Shown here: positions 16,493 through 24,909 of the stretch, piece after piece
How positions within the stretch are numbered: position 1 is the stretch's first letter
Layout: every line of letters starts with the position of its first letter
Assembly (NCBI GenBank): GCA_041633555.1
Contig: JBFKFZ010000036.1
Location: 1-32,070 of the forward strand
Source: JAHEAO01 sp041633555
GTDB taxonomy: Bacteria; Pseudomonadota; Alphaproteobacteria; Rhodobacterales; Rhodobacteraceae
Direction of reading: 5' to 3'
Length of the DNA stretch: 32,070 nt
Notes under the pieces: generated by a model
Databases searched by the model: none
Told to the model about the DNA's origin: nothing
What the model saw: only the letters and a program-made list of their open reading frames with translations
Translations under genes and position numbers: made by a program

Positions 16493-16908
16493 GTCTTATC
16501 CTTTTTCAATGGAACGCCGAAAAGCTCTAGCCGGTGCCCTTTCAGCTTATAACCCAGTTTGCGGGCAATCTTTTCTTGCAGCTCTTCGATTTCGTCGTCG
16601 ACGAATTCGATGACTTCGCCGCTGTTGATGTCGATCAGGTGGTCGTGATGTTCGCGGTCGGTCGTCTCGTAACGCGCCCGGCCATCGCCGAATTCGTGCT
16701 TTTCCAGGAGATTCCAGTCCTCGAACAGTTTGACAGTGCGATAGACCGTGGCCAACGAAATATGCGGATCGTGGGCCGAGGCGCGGTTGTAGAGCTCTTC
16801 GACATCGGGGTGATCGTCGGATTCCTCAAGAACCGCTGCAATCACGCGGCGCTGTTCGGTCAGGCGCAGGCCTTTGGCCTCGCATTGGGCGATGATGGTC
16901 GGTGTCAT
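16489..16908 (-). CDS. Fur-family metal-responsive regulator (Fur/Mur type)
   Basis: The 139-residue protein has the Fur winged helix (LRLTEQRRVIAAVLEES, then SLATVYRTVKLFEDWNLLEK as recognition region) and the metal-site cluster REHHDHLI (His87, His88, His90) followed by a glutamate-rich dimer domain. The structural zinc motif CxxC of classical Fur is missing: INSG stands where the first CxxC would be. This is usual for alphaproteobacterial Fur/Mur proteins, many of which sense manganese rather than iron. It would repress metal uptake genes when metal is plentiful. The gene lies directly upstream of eno and overlaps it by 4 bp. Which metal it senses cannot be decided here. Confidence 0.92.
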   Translation of the reverse strand: MTPTIIAQCEAKGLRLTEQRRVIAAVLEESDDHPDVEELYNRASAHDPHISLATVYRTVKLFEDWNLLEKHEFGDGRARYETTDREHHDHLIDINSGEVIEFVDDEIEELQEKIARKLGYKLKGHRLELFGVPLKKDKT

Positions 16909-16980
16909 CCCAAGTCCTTGATGCTCACTTCTGCGGTTTAAAAGGTTTCAGGCACCGGCTCCACCGCTAAACGCATATTG

Positions 16981-17011
16981 CCGCGGGATTCGTGACGCGC
17001 GTTGCCCGCGG
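16981..17011 (-). terminator. Inverted repeat directly after zntB, possible terminator
   Basis: CCGCGGG (16981-16987) and CCCGCGG (17005-17011) form a 7-bp stem with a 17-nt loop immediately after the zntB stop codon. There is no T-run, so termination is only possible, not demonstrated. The rest of the 103-bp gap must hold the fur promoter. Confidence 0.35.
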
Positions 17012-17989
17012 TCAGAACCATCGCAAGTGCCGGAACAGGATGTAAAGCGCGATGCCGATCAACAGCATTCCAGCGCTGAGCGTTGCAAAGGCCCAGGACC
17101 ATGTCGCGCCCGGCATCCCGGCGACATTTACGCCGAAAAGGCCGGTGAGGAATCCCAGCGGCAAAAAGATCGCCGCCACGATCGAAAGCACGAACCCGTT
17201 GCGGGTAATCGCTTCAGCACGCTGTGCATGGACATGTTCCTGAAGGGCCTGCAGTCGCTGAGTGACGGCGTCGAGTTCCTCTACGCTGCGCATCGTGCGG
17301 TTTGCGATCTCGCGCAGGCGGGTGCGTTCGGCGGCATTGACCAGCGGGGCGTCGGTCTGGGCCAGTCGATCCAGCGCCTCGCGCTGGGGACCGACATAAC
17401 GGCGCAACCGGATGGCCTGACGGCGCAGCGGCATCAGCGCGGCCGGATTGGCGGCCTCGCCGGTCATCAGCTCGTCCTCGAGCGCGCTCGTATGGTCGTC
17501 GAGATCGAGCGAGGCCTCCTCGATTCGGTCGGTCAGCGATTTGCTGAGCGCCGCCAGCCAGTCCGCGGTGCTGGCCGGACCGGTGCCCGCGACCATCGCC
17601 TGACGCAGGTCGTCGGCGGCAAAGACCCGGCGCACCCGGGCGCTGACGATCAGTTTTTCAGTGACCCACATCCGCAACGACACCATGTCGTCAGTCTCCG
17701 CCCCGGTATTGAGGTTGATGCCGCGCAGGTTGAGGATCAGCCCGGCCTCGTGCTGGTCGCATCTGGGCCGGGTCTCGGCCTGTAGCAGCGCGGCGGCGGC
17801 GACCGCCGGCAGATGCTCTGCCACCCAGCCTGCAAGGCCGGGATCGGCAACGTCGAAATGCAGCCACCGATAGGCGCCTCCCTTCGCCGGCTCAGGTCCC
17901 GGCGCTTCGCCCTCAAGCGGTGTCGCACGGCCATCGGGTGTGACATCGAATGCCGCGATCGGCCTTGCAAGGGGTGGACTGTTCGGCAT
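17012..17989 (-). CDS. zntB: CorA-family divalent cation transporter, ZntB-like
   Basis: The 325-residue protein has a long soluble N-terminal domain, a coiled region (about 190-270) and two C-terminal membrane helices, FVLSIVAAIFLPLGFLTGL and WAFATLSAGMLLIGIALYI. Between them lies GVNVAGMPG, the ZntB variant of the CorA GMN pore motif (GVN instead of GMN). ZntB proteins are pentameric zinc transporters, with proton-coupled uptake reported. Its ATG overlaps the phzF-like stop by one base (TGATG), so it is the last gene of an antiporter-phzF-zntB unit. The metal specificity follows from the family, not from visible residues. Confidence 0.9.
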   Translation of the reverse strand: MPNSPPLARPIAAFDVTPDGRATPLEGEAPGPEPAKGGAYRWLHFDVADPGLAGWVAEHLPAVAAAALLQAETRPRCDQHEAGLILNLRGINLNTGAETDDMVSLRMWVTEKLIVSARVRRVFAADDLRQAMVAGTGPASTADWLAALSKSLTDRIEEASLDLDDHTSALEDELMTGEAANPAALMPLRRQAIRLRRYVGPQREALDRLAQTDAPLVNAAERTRLREIANRTMRSVEELDAVTQRLQALQEHVHAQRAEAITRNGFVLSIVAAIFLPLGFLTGLFGVNVAGMPGATWSWAFATLSAGMLLIGIALYILFRHLRWF

Positions 17990-18846
17990 CAGATCACCAA
18001 CTCGCCCTGCATTACCCTGACCGCCTTGCCGGAGACTTCTATACTGGCGGTCCGACCGCTTGAAAGTTCTGCACGGGTATGAATGAGCGACGGCCGCCCC
18101 ATCTCGACGCCCTGACGGATCTCGAACGACTGCCCGAGCCCGTCTTGTTCGGACAGGAGCGCCGTCAGCGCCGCGGCGGCACTTCCGGTGGCGGGATCCT
18201 CGGGCATGTTGTCGAGCGGCGCGAACATCCGGGCATTCACCTTCTGGCCGTCGCGGACATAACAGAAGATCGCGAAATCAAGCCCCGCCGGGTACCGCTT
18301 GGCCCCGATACGGAAGTTGTCGACAACCGGCGTCGCTTCCTGCAGCGCCTCGAGGCCTGTCAGTTCGACAAGGACGAATTCCAGCCCGACCGTGGCCTGA
18401 ACCGGGGCGTGCCGTTCCGTGCGGATCGACTCTGCCTGAAGGCCAATGCAATCGGCCACCAGCGCCGGCTCCGGGCGCGACAGGACGCGCAGAGGTTGCT
18501 TCGTGACCAACCTGGCGGTCCCCGCTTCTGCGCGGCAGGGGATCGGCCCGACGCCGAGTTCAAGCACCATGTCAGGTCCCTTGCCCAAGTCTGCCAGCGC
18601 CACCGCCGTGCCGATGGTCGGGTGACCGGCGAAGGGCACCTCCATCGTCGGCGTGAAGATCCGCACCTTCGCGGTATGCGCGGCATCCTCGGGCGGTAGC
18701 AGAAAGGCGGATTCGGAGAAATTGAACTCGCGTGCAATCTTCTGCATCATCGCGCCCGTCAGACCGGACGCGTCGGGGATCACCGCCAGCGGATTGCCGC
18801 CAAAGGGCGTGTCCGTGAAAACGTCATAGACAAGGAAACGGGTCAT
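17989..18846 (-). CDS. PhzF-family isomerase/epimerase-like protein
   Basis: The product has 285 residues with the two-fold PhzF barrel. The N-terminus reads MTRFLVYDVFTDTPFGGNPL, followed by FNFSESAF with Glu45, the general acid of PhzF. FAGHPTIGTAVAL and DNMPEDPATGSAAAAL are further family signatures. I chose the ATG at 18844-18846 because it gives this canonical N-terminus and overlaps the antiporter stop as ATGA; a frame-open extension of 39 residues upstream is unlike the family. Most PhzF proteins outside phenazine clusters have no known substrate, and no phenazine genes are nearby. Confidence 0.9.
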   Translation of the reverse strand: MTRFLVYDVFTDTPFGGNPLAVIPDASGLTGAMMQKIAREFNFSESAFLLPPEDAAHTAKVRIFTPTMEVPFAGHPTIGTAVALADLGKGPDMVLELGVGPIPCRAEAGTARLVTKQPLRVLSRPEPALVADCIGLQAESIRTERHAPVQATVGLEFVLVELTGLEALQEATPVVDNFRIGAKRYPAGLDFAIFCYVRDGQKVNARMFAPLDNMPEDPATGSAAAALTALLSEQDGLGQSFEIRQGVEMGRPSLIHTRAELSSGRTASIEVSGKAVRVMQGELVI

Positions 18847-20093
18847 CGCATCAACTCCGGGGCTCGGCCAAGGCGGGTGGAGAGGCGCGCCACGGTAAGG
18901 CCCTGAACGATAATCGAGAAGACCACGACGATATACGTCGCGGCAAGGATCACGGGCTTCCATTCGCCGTCTGGCAGCGACAGCGCCAGAGCCACCGAGA
19001 TGCCGCCCTTCAGCCCGCCCCAGGTCATGATCGGGATCACCCCGCGCGTGAACTCTCGGAACGGGTGCAAAAGAAGGATCGGCACTGCGACCGCACTTAA
19101 CCTGGCGGCCAGCGCAAGGGCGATGGCGAAGATGCCGGCAGTGAAATTGTCCATACTGAAGGCCACCGCGAAGACCTCGAACCCGATCATCAGGAACAGG
19201 ACGGCGTTCAGCATCTCGTCGATCATGTGCCAGAAGGCAGAGACATGGCCGCGGGTCTCGTCGCTCATCCCGTACTTGGTGCCGACATCGCCGATCAAGA
19301 GCCCGGCACAGACCGCCATGATCGGCGCCGAGACATGCAGCGCGACGGCCAGCTCGTAACCACCAAAAGCAAGACCGAGCGTGATCAGAACTTCCAGCGC
19401 ATAGTCATCGATCCGGCGCATGACGCGGAACACCAGCCAGCCGAGCGCAAGCCCCAAGGCCGCGCCGCCAACCGCCTCTTGCACGAATAGGCGCAGCGCA
19501 TCGGTCCAGCCGCTTGCATGGGCATCGCCCTGCGGAAAGGCCAGCCCGACCAGCACCAGAAAGACGACATAGCCGACGCCATCGTTGAAAAGCGATTCGC
19601 CCGCAATCTTGGTCTCCAGCGATTTCGGCAGATCGGCGTCGCGCAGCACGCCCAGCACAGCGACCGGATCGGTGGGTGAGATCAGCGCCCCGAACACCAG
19701 CGCCACCAGAAGCGGCATCCCCGTGAGCCAGCTGAAGCCAATCCCGACGACCAGCGTCGACAGCCCGACGCCGATCGTTGCCATCAGGAAGACGACGATC
19801 CACTGCTTTCTCAGATGCTCGACCTTGACATGCAGCGCCCCGGCAAAAAGCAGCAGTCCCAGCATGCCCTCCAGAAGCGCGTCCGAGAACTCGAACTCGT
19901 TTACCAGATGGCGGGTCTGATCGACGATGCCGAGCGAGGGCAGGAGCAGGTCGATGCCGACGACGACCAGCGAGGCGGCGAGCGCCACGATCAGGATGCC
20001 GATGGCGGCAGGAAGGCGCAGAAACAGGTAGTTGATCGCACCAAATGCGCCGGCCAGAACGATCAGCAAGGAAGATATCTGCAGGACTGTCAT
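18843..20093 (-). CDS. Na+/H+ antiporter, CPA1 (NhaP) family
   Basis: The 416-residue polytopic inner-membrane protein has about 12 helices. It carries the cation-binding signatures of CPA1 exchangers: GALISPTDPVAVLGVLRDA in the unwound helix and, further on, AGESLFNDGVGYVVF with the conserved Asn-Asp pair. WGGLKGGISVALALSLP near the C-terminus is typical as well. It exports Na+ (or K+) in exchange for protons. The start at 20093 (MTVLQISSLLI) is preferred over an ATG 17 codons upstream because the extra residues are not membrane-like and homologues begin here. It is the first gene of the overlapping unit with phzF and zntB; selO ends 87 bp upstream. Confidence 0.93.
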   Translation of the reverse strand: MTVLQISSLLIVLAGAFGAINYLFLRLPAAIGILIVALAASLVVVGIDLLLPSLGIVDQTRHLVNEFEFSDALLEGMLGLLLFAGALHVKVEHLRKQWIVVFLMATIGVGLSTLVVGIGFSWLTGMPLLVALVFGALISPTDPVAVLGVLRDADLPKSLETKIAGESLFNDGVGYVVFLVLVGLAFPQGDAHASGWTDALRLFVQEAVGGAALGLALGWLVFRVMRRIDDYALEVLITLGLAFGGYELAVALHVSAPIMAVCAGLLIGDVGTKYGMSDETRGHVSAFWHMIDEMLNAVLFLMIGFEVFAVAFSMDNFTAGIFAIALALAARLSAVAVPILLLHPFREFTRGVIPIMTWGGLKGGISVALALSLPDGEWKPVILAATYIVVVFSIIVQGLTVARLSTRLGRAPELMR

Positions 20094-20180
20094 CGTGCCT
20101 GACCTTTTTTGCAGCATCCGTAACATGCCGGGCGGAAGGTGCAACCGCGCTTGACCGGTCTGGTGGCACGCCAGCGGCCT

Positions 20181-21590
20181 TCAGGTGCCGCAGAACGTGC
20201 GCTGAACGATCTCATGAGGTTCTGGCGGGCGCTGAAGGTCCTCGGCGTCCGGCTGATCGAGGCAGGGCTGCGCGAGCACCTCGTTAATCCGGTGAAACGG
20301 CTTGAAATCGCCGCCGACCGCCGCCTGAATTGCCTGCTCAATCCGGTGGTTGCGCGGGATGTAGGCGGGGTTCGCTGCCTCCATCACCGTACCCGCATCG
20401 CTCGGATCGCTTGCCCGACGGTCCTGCCATTTCCGGCCCCATTCGGCCAGTCCCTCTGGCAATTCGTCACGGGACAGGGCCCTGAATGTATTTGTGAAGT
20501 CCGCTCCATTCACCGCCATCCAGTCCAGCAGTTCCTGGATCAGCTTTGCATCGCCGCCTTCGGCCGTGGTCAGGCCGAGCTTGGCGCGGAAGACAGTGAG
20601 GTATTCCTGCGCATAGAGGTCCGGGAAGCGATGCACGGCCTCTGTCGCGGCGGCGATGGCGGCGTCCTTCTCGCCCATCAGCGGCAACAGGCATGAGGCG
20701 AACTGGGCGAGGTTCCAGACGGCGATCTCGGGCTGGCGGAAATAGGCATAGCGCCCGAAACTGTCGATCGAGGAATAGACCGTTTCGGGGTGGTAACTGT
20801 CCATGAAGGCGCAGGGGCCATAGTCGATGGTCTCGCCCGACACGGCCATGTTGTCGGTATTCATCACGCCGTGAATGAAGCCGACACCCATCCATTTCGC
20901 GATCAGCGCCGCCTGGCGCTCCATGACGCGGTTAAACAGGTCGAGTGGGGTTTTCTCTTCGGGATAGTGCCGGGCGATCACGTGGTCGGTCAACGCCTGC
21001 AGGGCCTGGGCATCCTGCCGCGCGGCGAAATACTGAAACGTCCCGACACGGATATGGCTGGCCGCGACGCGGGTCAGCACGGCGCCGGGCAGGGCGCGTT
21101 CGCGCAGAACCTCTTGACCGGTCGTCACGGCGGCCAGCGCGCGGGTGGTCGGGATGCCCATCGCGTGCATCGCCTCGGAGACAATGTATTCGCGCAGCAC
21201 CGGCCCAAGCCAGGCGCGCCCGTCACCGCCCCGCGAATAGGGGGTGCGGCCCGCACCCTTCAGCTGGATGTCGCGGCGTTCGCCTGTCCTGTCAATGACT
21301 TCGCCAAGAAGAACCGCGCGGCCATCGCCAAGGCGCGGCACCCAGCCGGCGAACTGGTGCCCGGCATAGACTTGCGCCAGTGGCTCTGCGCCCGCAGGAA
21401 TGCGGTTGCCCGCCAGCACCTCGACCCCTTCGGCGCTGCGCAATTCGACCGGATCGATGTCGAGATCGCGGGCGAGAGCGTCATTGACGACGACCAAGCC
21501 TGGCTTGGCAACCGGCGCGGGAGCCTGCGCCGAGTAGAACATAGCCGGCAGTCGAGCATAGGAATTGTCAAACGGGATATGGACGGTCAT
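20181..21590 (-). CDS. selO: SelO-type protein adenylyltransferase (YdiU/UPF0061)
   Basis: SelO is a pseudokinase that transfers AMP to Ser, Thr or Tyr of target proteins and is linked to redox stress. The 469 residues contain AQVYAGHQFAGWVPRLGDGRA, the nucleotide-binding Lys111 in QLKGAGRTPYSR, and the metal and catalytic residues Asn244, Asp246 and Asp256 in GFIHGVMNTDNMAVSGETIDYGPCAFMD (given here as positions 238-263). The C-terminus ends in FCGT, with one cysteine three residues from the end where eukaryotic SelO has selenocysteine. The gene follows the acetyltransferase after 9 bp and has only a poor Shine-Dalgarno of its own, so it probably depends on translational coupling. Confidence 0.93.
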   Translation of the reverse strand: MTVHIPFDNSYARLPAMFYSAQAPAPVAKPGLVVVNDALARDLDIDPVELRSAEGVEVLAGNRIPAGAEPLAQVYAGHQFAGWVPRLGDGRAVLLGEVIDRTGERRDIQLKGAGRTPYSRGGDGRAWLGPVLREYIVSEAMHAMGIPTTRALAAVTTGQEVLRERALPGAVLTRVAASHIRVGTFQYFAARQDAQALQALTDHVIARHYPEEKTPLDLFNRVMERQAALIAKWMGVGFIHGVMNTDNMAVSGETIDYGPCAFMDSYHPETVYSSIDSFGRYAYFRQPEIAVWNLAQFASCLLPLMGEKDAAIAAATEAVHRFPDLYAQEYLTVFRAKLGLTTAEGGDAKLIQELLDWMAVNGADFTNTFRALSRDELPEGLAEWGRKWQDRRASDPSDAGTVMEAANPAYIPRNHRIEQAIQAAVGGDFKPFHRINEVLAQPCLDQPDAEDLQRPPEPHEIVQRTFCGT

Positions 21591-21599
21591 ACCATGAAC

Positions 21600-22049
21600 T
21601 TAATGGCGTCTGGTCATCAGGCAAGAGCCGTCACGCAGGCGAAACCCGGCGCGGCGGTAGACGGATTGGGCCGCCGCGTTTTGCGGATCGACCTCCAGAT
21701 GCAATGCCTTGACGCCGTGCTCGCCGAGCGAGGGCAGGAGCGAGGACAGCACCTCGGAACCCATTCCGCGGCCCCTTACGCTTTTGCGGATGAAGAATTC
21801 GTCGATGAACCCGTCTATGCCGCCAAGCTCGATGGAATAGCCGAAGCTGATCACGATATAGCCAACGGGCGCGCGGCGGATCCCGATCAGGTAGACGACA
21901 CCATGCGGCGAGCCCTCCAGCAGCGGTGTCAGCGCGGCGCGGCGTCCTTCCTCCGTCGACTCAATCCCCTCGAACGCGTGGAAGCCCGCGACCATCGGTT
22001 CGAGCTTAGCCAGATCATCGGTCGTGGCAAGATGCAGGGCGGCACTCAT
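21600..22049 (-). CDS. GNAT-family N-acetyltransferase
   Basis: The 149-residue single-domain protein has the GNAT fold. Strand 4 and the acetyl-CoA pyrophosphate loop are visible as FIDEFFIRKSVRGRGMGSEVL (residues about 81-101), followed by LHLEVDPQNAAAQSVYRRAGF, the usual late helix-turn with Asn and Tyr. The acceptor substrate cannot be predicted. It overlaps the nucleoside hydrolase by 4 bp (ATGA) and precedes selO by 9 bp, so the three genes form one translation-coupled unit. Confidence 0.9.
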   Translation of the reverse strand: MSAALHLATTDDLAKLEPMVAGFHAFEGIESTEEGRRAALTPLLEGSPHGVVYLIGIRRAPVGYIVISFGYSIELGGIDGFIDEFFIRKSVRGRGMGSEVLSSLLPSLGEHGVKALHLEVDPQNAAAQSVYRRAGFRLRDGSCLMTRRH

Positions 22050-22984
22050 AACCGGGCCAAGCGTTCCGTCAGAAGGTCAAAGAACCCGTCATCGGCGATG
22101 TCGCCCGCCCAGGCCGCATTCGGCTTGCGTCCCGAGACGCCCCACCAGTCGGCAACGGTCATGCCGAGCGTAAGCTCTGATTGAGTTTCGATCTCTACAT
22201 TGATGACTCTGTGGGTAAAAAGCTCCGGCCGGATCAAATAGGCGATGACAGTCGGGTCATGCAATGGCGCCCCTTCCGAACCATATTTTGCCACGTCGAA
22301 CCGCTCAAAGAAATGCGTCCAGCTGGCGACGACCTTGCCGACATGGGTGCCGAGCGCCTCGAAGGCGGCGACGCGCGGATGGGTAACCAGCGCCTTGTGC
22401 GTGACATCAAGCGACATGACCGTCAGGGGGACGTCGGATTTAAACACGATATCAGCAGCTTCCGGGTCGACATAGATGTTGAACTCGGCGGTCGGGGTGA
22501 TGTTCCCGACCTCGAAATAAGCGCCGCCCATCAGCACGATTTCCTGCACGCGGGCAACGATGTCGGGTGCCTTTTGAAATGCGGTCGCGATATTCGTCAG
22601 CGGACCAAGCGCGCAGAGCGTGACGGTACCGGCGGGTTCACGGCGCAGGGTCTCGACGATGAAATCGACGCCATGTTGGTCTTGCAGCGGCATTTCCGGA
22701 TCCGGCAGCTCGAACCCGTCCAGCCCGGTCTTGCCGTGGACATGCTCTGCGGTGACAAGTTCGCGTCGCAGCGGCGCATCGCATCCGGCAAAGACCCGGA
22801 CATCAACATTGCCAGCTACTTCACAGATAATACGGGCGTTTCTGGAAGTGTGATGTAGAGGCACATTGCCCGCGACGGCGACGATCCCGAGCAGTTCGAT
22901 ATCTTCCGGACTGGCCAGCGCCAAAAGGATCGCGACGGCGTCATCCTGACCGGGATCGGTATCGATGATGATCTTGCGGGGCAT
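22046..22984 (-). CDS. Inosine-uridine preferring nucleoside hydrolase family protein
   Basis: The 312 residues begin with KIIIDTDPGQDDAVAILLAL, the calcium-binding DTDPGxDD signature (Asp8, Asp10, Asp14 and Asp15). Later family segments are CALGPLTNIATAF, IVLMGGAYFEVGNITPTAEFN and LHDPTVIAYL, with the second calcium-ligand aspartate. It cleaves the N-glycosidic bond of ribonucleosides to free base and ribose for salvage. Base preference is not visible. There is no signal peptide. AGGAG sits close to the ATG. First gene of the nucleoside hydrolase-GNAT-selO unit. Confidence 0.94.
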   Translation of the reverse strand: MPRKIIIDTDPGQDDAVAILLALASPEDIELLGIVAVAGNVPLHHTSRNARIICEVAGNVDVRVFAGCDAPLRRELVTAEHVHGKTGLDGFELPDPEMPLQDQHGVDFIVETLRREPAGTVTLCALGPLTNIATAFQKAPDIVARVQEIVLMGGAYFEVGNITPTAEFNIYVDPEAADIVFKSDVPLTVMSLDVTHKALVTHPRVAAFEALGTHVGKVVASWTHFFERFDVAKYGSEGAPLHDPTVIAYLIRPELFTHRVINVEIETQSELTLGMTVADWWGVSGRKPNAAWAGDIADDGFFDLLTERLARL

Positions 22985-23098
22985 CGCGCACTCCTAGCCT
23001 TGCGCCCCGTCAGTCGCAAGTCGGGGGCCGCTTGTCCAGCGGTATCGGCGGGCGGGCGGAATGCCGCGAATGCCGAGGCCGCGCCACGATAAACGGCG

Positions 23099-23725
23099 CT
23101 AGCTTGCCACGCGGCGAAACACGCTCTGCTGGAATTTCTGGATGTTGCCCCTCGGCGTCATATGCTTGAACCGGTGCGAGTCGACCGTCCGGAACTGGCC
23201 CGGTGCCAGTCTGTCGAACTCTGCGACAAGTTCGCGCGGGCTGTAGCGCCGGACCGGCAAGCCAGAGCAGGTCTCGGGGCCATCCTCGTCAAAAGTGTGG
23301 ATGACAACCGTCGCTCCGGAAACAGTTGCGTTGAGCAGGGCCCCGAAATAGGCGGCGCGCCCGGCTGGCTCGGTCAGGAAGTGAAAGACGGCGCGGTCGT
23401 GCCAAGCCGAATAGCTGCGATCGGGGGACCATCTGGTGATATCGGCGACGATCCAGGTGACCTCGGAGGCGCGATTGCCCAGACGCGCGCGGGCCAGATC
23501 AAGTGCGCGGTCGGAGATGTCGAGCACGCTTACCGGTCCGAGACCCCGGGCAAGCAGATGGACGGCGAGCCGCGAGGATCCGCCGCCGATGTCGATCACT
23601 GGATCGCCAGGGGACAGGACCGGGGTCAGGGCCGCCAGGGACCGAACCGGGCTGTCCTCGAACCAGGTCAGCGCATCTTCGGCGCGGGCGGCATAGACAT
23701 TCTCCCAGTGGTCGGCCGCGTTCAT
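23099..23725 (-). CDS. Class I SAM-dependent methyltransferase
   Basis: The 208-residue Rossmann-fold methyltransferase shows motif I in DPVIDIGGGSSRLAVHLLARG (residues about 41-61), an acidic strand-2 end in VSVLDISDRALDLARARL, and a motif III-like WHDRAVFHFLTEPAGRAAYF region. The N-terminal AADHWENVYAARAEDALTWFE resembles thiopurine or tellurite-resistance-type small-molecule methyltransferases, but the acceptor is unknown. It lies downstream of the iron-binding protein gene, separated by a terminator, and 115 bp upstream of the nucleoside hydrolase. Confidence 0.88.
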   Translation of the reverse strand: MNAADHWENVYAARAEDALTWFEDSPVRSLAALTPVLSPGDPVIDIGGGSSRLAVHLLARGLGPVSVLDISDRALDLARARLGNRASEVTWIVADITRWSPDRSYSAWHDRAVFHFLTEPAGRAAYFGALLNATVSGATVVIHTFDEDGPETCSGLPVRRYSPRELVAEFDRLAPGQFRTVDSHRFKHMTPRGNIQKFQQSVFRRVAS

Positions 23726-23784
23726 GCTCTGCCTCTTCGAAGTCGCTTGCTACAATAAGTAATGTCGCGCCGGCCAGAAACAAC

Positions 23785-23809
23785 AACGCCGCCCGGTGTT
23801 GGGGCGGCG
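23785..23809 (-). terminator. Terminator of the iron-binding protein gene
   Basis: A 9-bp perfect stem (ACGCCGCCC / GGGCGGCGT) with a 7-nt loop lies about 25 bp after the stop codon of the binding-protein gene. On the minus strand it is followed by TTGTTGTTT. It isolates that gene from the methyltransferase. Confidence 0.8.
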
Positions 23810-23833
23810 TCGCTGTGGTTCCGTCGTGACGGA

Positions 23834-24841
23834 TCAGCTGTCGAAGTCAACTTCTTCCATGATCCGCAGGGCTGTCGGGCGATGTGCGGCCACGTCCGAC
23901 AGGTCGATCGTGTCGGCGGTGAATGCGCCCCAACTGGCCACGAGTTCGGAGGTCCTCGCACCTTCGAGCACCGGATATTCGTTGTTGGCTTCGGCATAGA
24001 TCGCCTGGGCTTCGGCTGAGACCAGGAATTCCATCAGCCGGATCGCGTTCTCCTTGTTCGGTGCGGCCTTGGTCAGCGCGATGCCGGAGACGTTCACATG
24101 GGTCCCGCCATCCTCGAATGTCGGAAACACGATCCGGACACTGTCGGCCCAGGGCTGCTGCTCTGGATCCGCCACCATCAGCCCCATATAGTAGGTGTTG
24201 CCAAGCGAGATGTCGCATTCCCCGGCCCAGATCGCCTTGACCTGCGCGCGGTCGTTGCCCTGCGGCTTGCGGGCGAGGTTGGCCTTTACGCCGGCGGCCC
24301 AGTCCTTGGCAGCGTCCTCTCCGTCATGGGCGATGATCGCCGAGGTGAGCGCGAGGTTGTAATCGTGGGTGCCGGATCGCGTGCAAATCCGGCCCTTCCA
24401 CTTGTCCGAGGCGAGATCCTCGTAGGTCGTCACCTCGCCATCGGCGACGCGATCTTTCGAGGCATAGACGATCCGCGCCCTTGTGGTCAGGCCGAACCAG
24501 AGGTTGTCTTCGTCGCGGAGCGGGGCAGGCACGGCCGTTTCCAGTACCTCGCTTTCGACTGGTTGAATCACGTCGGCATCGACGATCTGCTTGAGATTGG
24601 CGATGTCGACCGTCATCACCAGATCGGCGGGTGAGCGGCTGCCTTCGGCGATGAGACGTTCGACGATGCCTTCCTCGACGAAACCGAGATTGACGGCGAT
24701 GCCAGTCTCGGCGGTGAAGGCGTCGATCACTGGCTGAATGAGTTCGGGCTGACGGGTAGTGTAGATGTTGACATCCTCCGCCAGTACTGGGGTCGCACAG
24801 GCGAGAAGGGCGGATGTCAGGGAAAGCGCGCGTAGAGTCAT
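23834..24841 (-). CDS. Fe(3+) ABC transporter substrate-binding protein (FbpA/FutA type)
   Basis: The 335-residue periplasmic protein has a signal peptide (MTLRALSLTS..., cleavage about after VLA at residue 21). It starts the mature chain with VNIYTTRQPELIQPVIDAF, the FbpA/FutA family opening, and carries the adjacent iron-ligand tyrosines 217-218 in ISLGNTYYMGLMV. It would capture ferric iron for an FbpBC permease. No permease or ATPase gene is adjacent: mazG is upstream and a terminator follows, so the binding protein is an orphan here and must pair with components encoded elsewhere. GGAG 6 nt before the ATG fixes the start. A palindrome overlaps the likely promoter, suggesting repression. 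Confidence 0.93.
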   Translation of the reverse strand: MTLRALSLTSALLACATPVLAEDVNIYTTRQPELIQPVIDAFTAETGIAVNLGFVEEGIVERLIAEGSRSPADLVMTVDIANLKQIVDADVIQPVESEVLETAVPAPLRDEDNLWFGLTTRARIVYASKDRVADGEVTTYEDLASDKWKGRICTRSGTHDYNLALTSAIIAHDGEDAAKDWAAGVKANLARKPQGNDRAQVKAIWAGECDISLGNTYYMGLMVADPEQQPWADSVRIVFPTFEDGGTHVNVSGIALTKAAPNKENAIRLMEFLVSAEAQAIYAEANNEYPVLEGARTSELVASWGAFTADTIDLSDVAAHRPTALRIMEEVDFDS

Positions 24842-24868
24842 GGAAAGCTCCGGTTATTTGCTGGCGCC

Positions 24869-24904
24869 TTTAAGCCCGAGTCTTTTTGTCAGGTCAATAC
24901 CTGA
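24869..24904 (-). promoter_or_regulatory. Promoter of the iron-binding protein gene with overlapping 16-bp palindrome
   Basis: On the minus strand TTGACC (24892-24897) and CTTAAA (24869-24874) are 17 bp apart, a plausible sigma-70 promoter 28 bp before the start codon. TCAGGTCAATACCTGA (24889-24904) is a palindrome with perfect 6-bp arms around a 4-bp centre, and it covers the -35 element. A repressor bound there would block transcription. Iron control is expected for this gene family, but I cannot match the site to a named regulator. Confidence 0.6.
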
Positions 24905-24909
24905 TTAGT

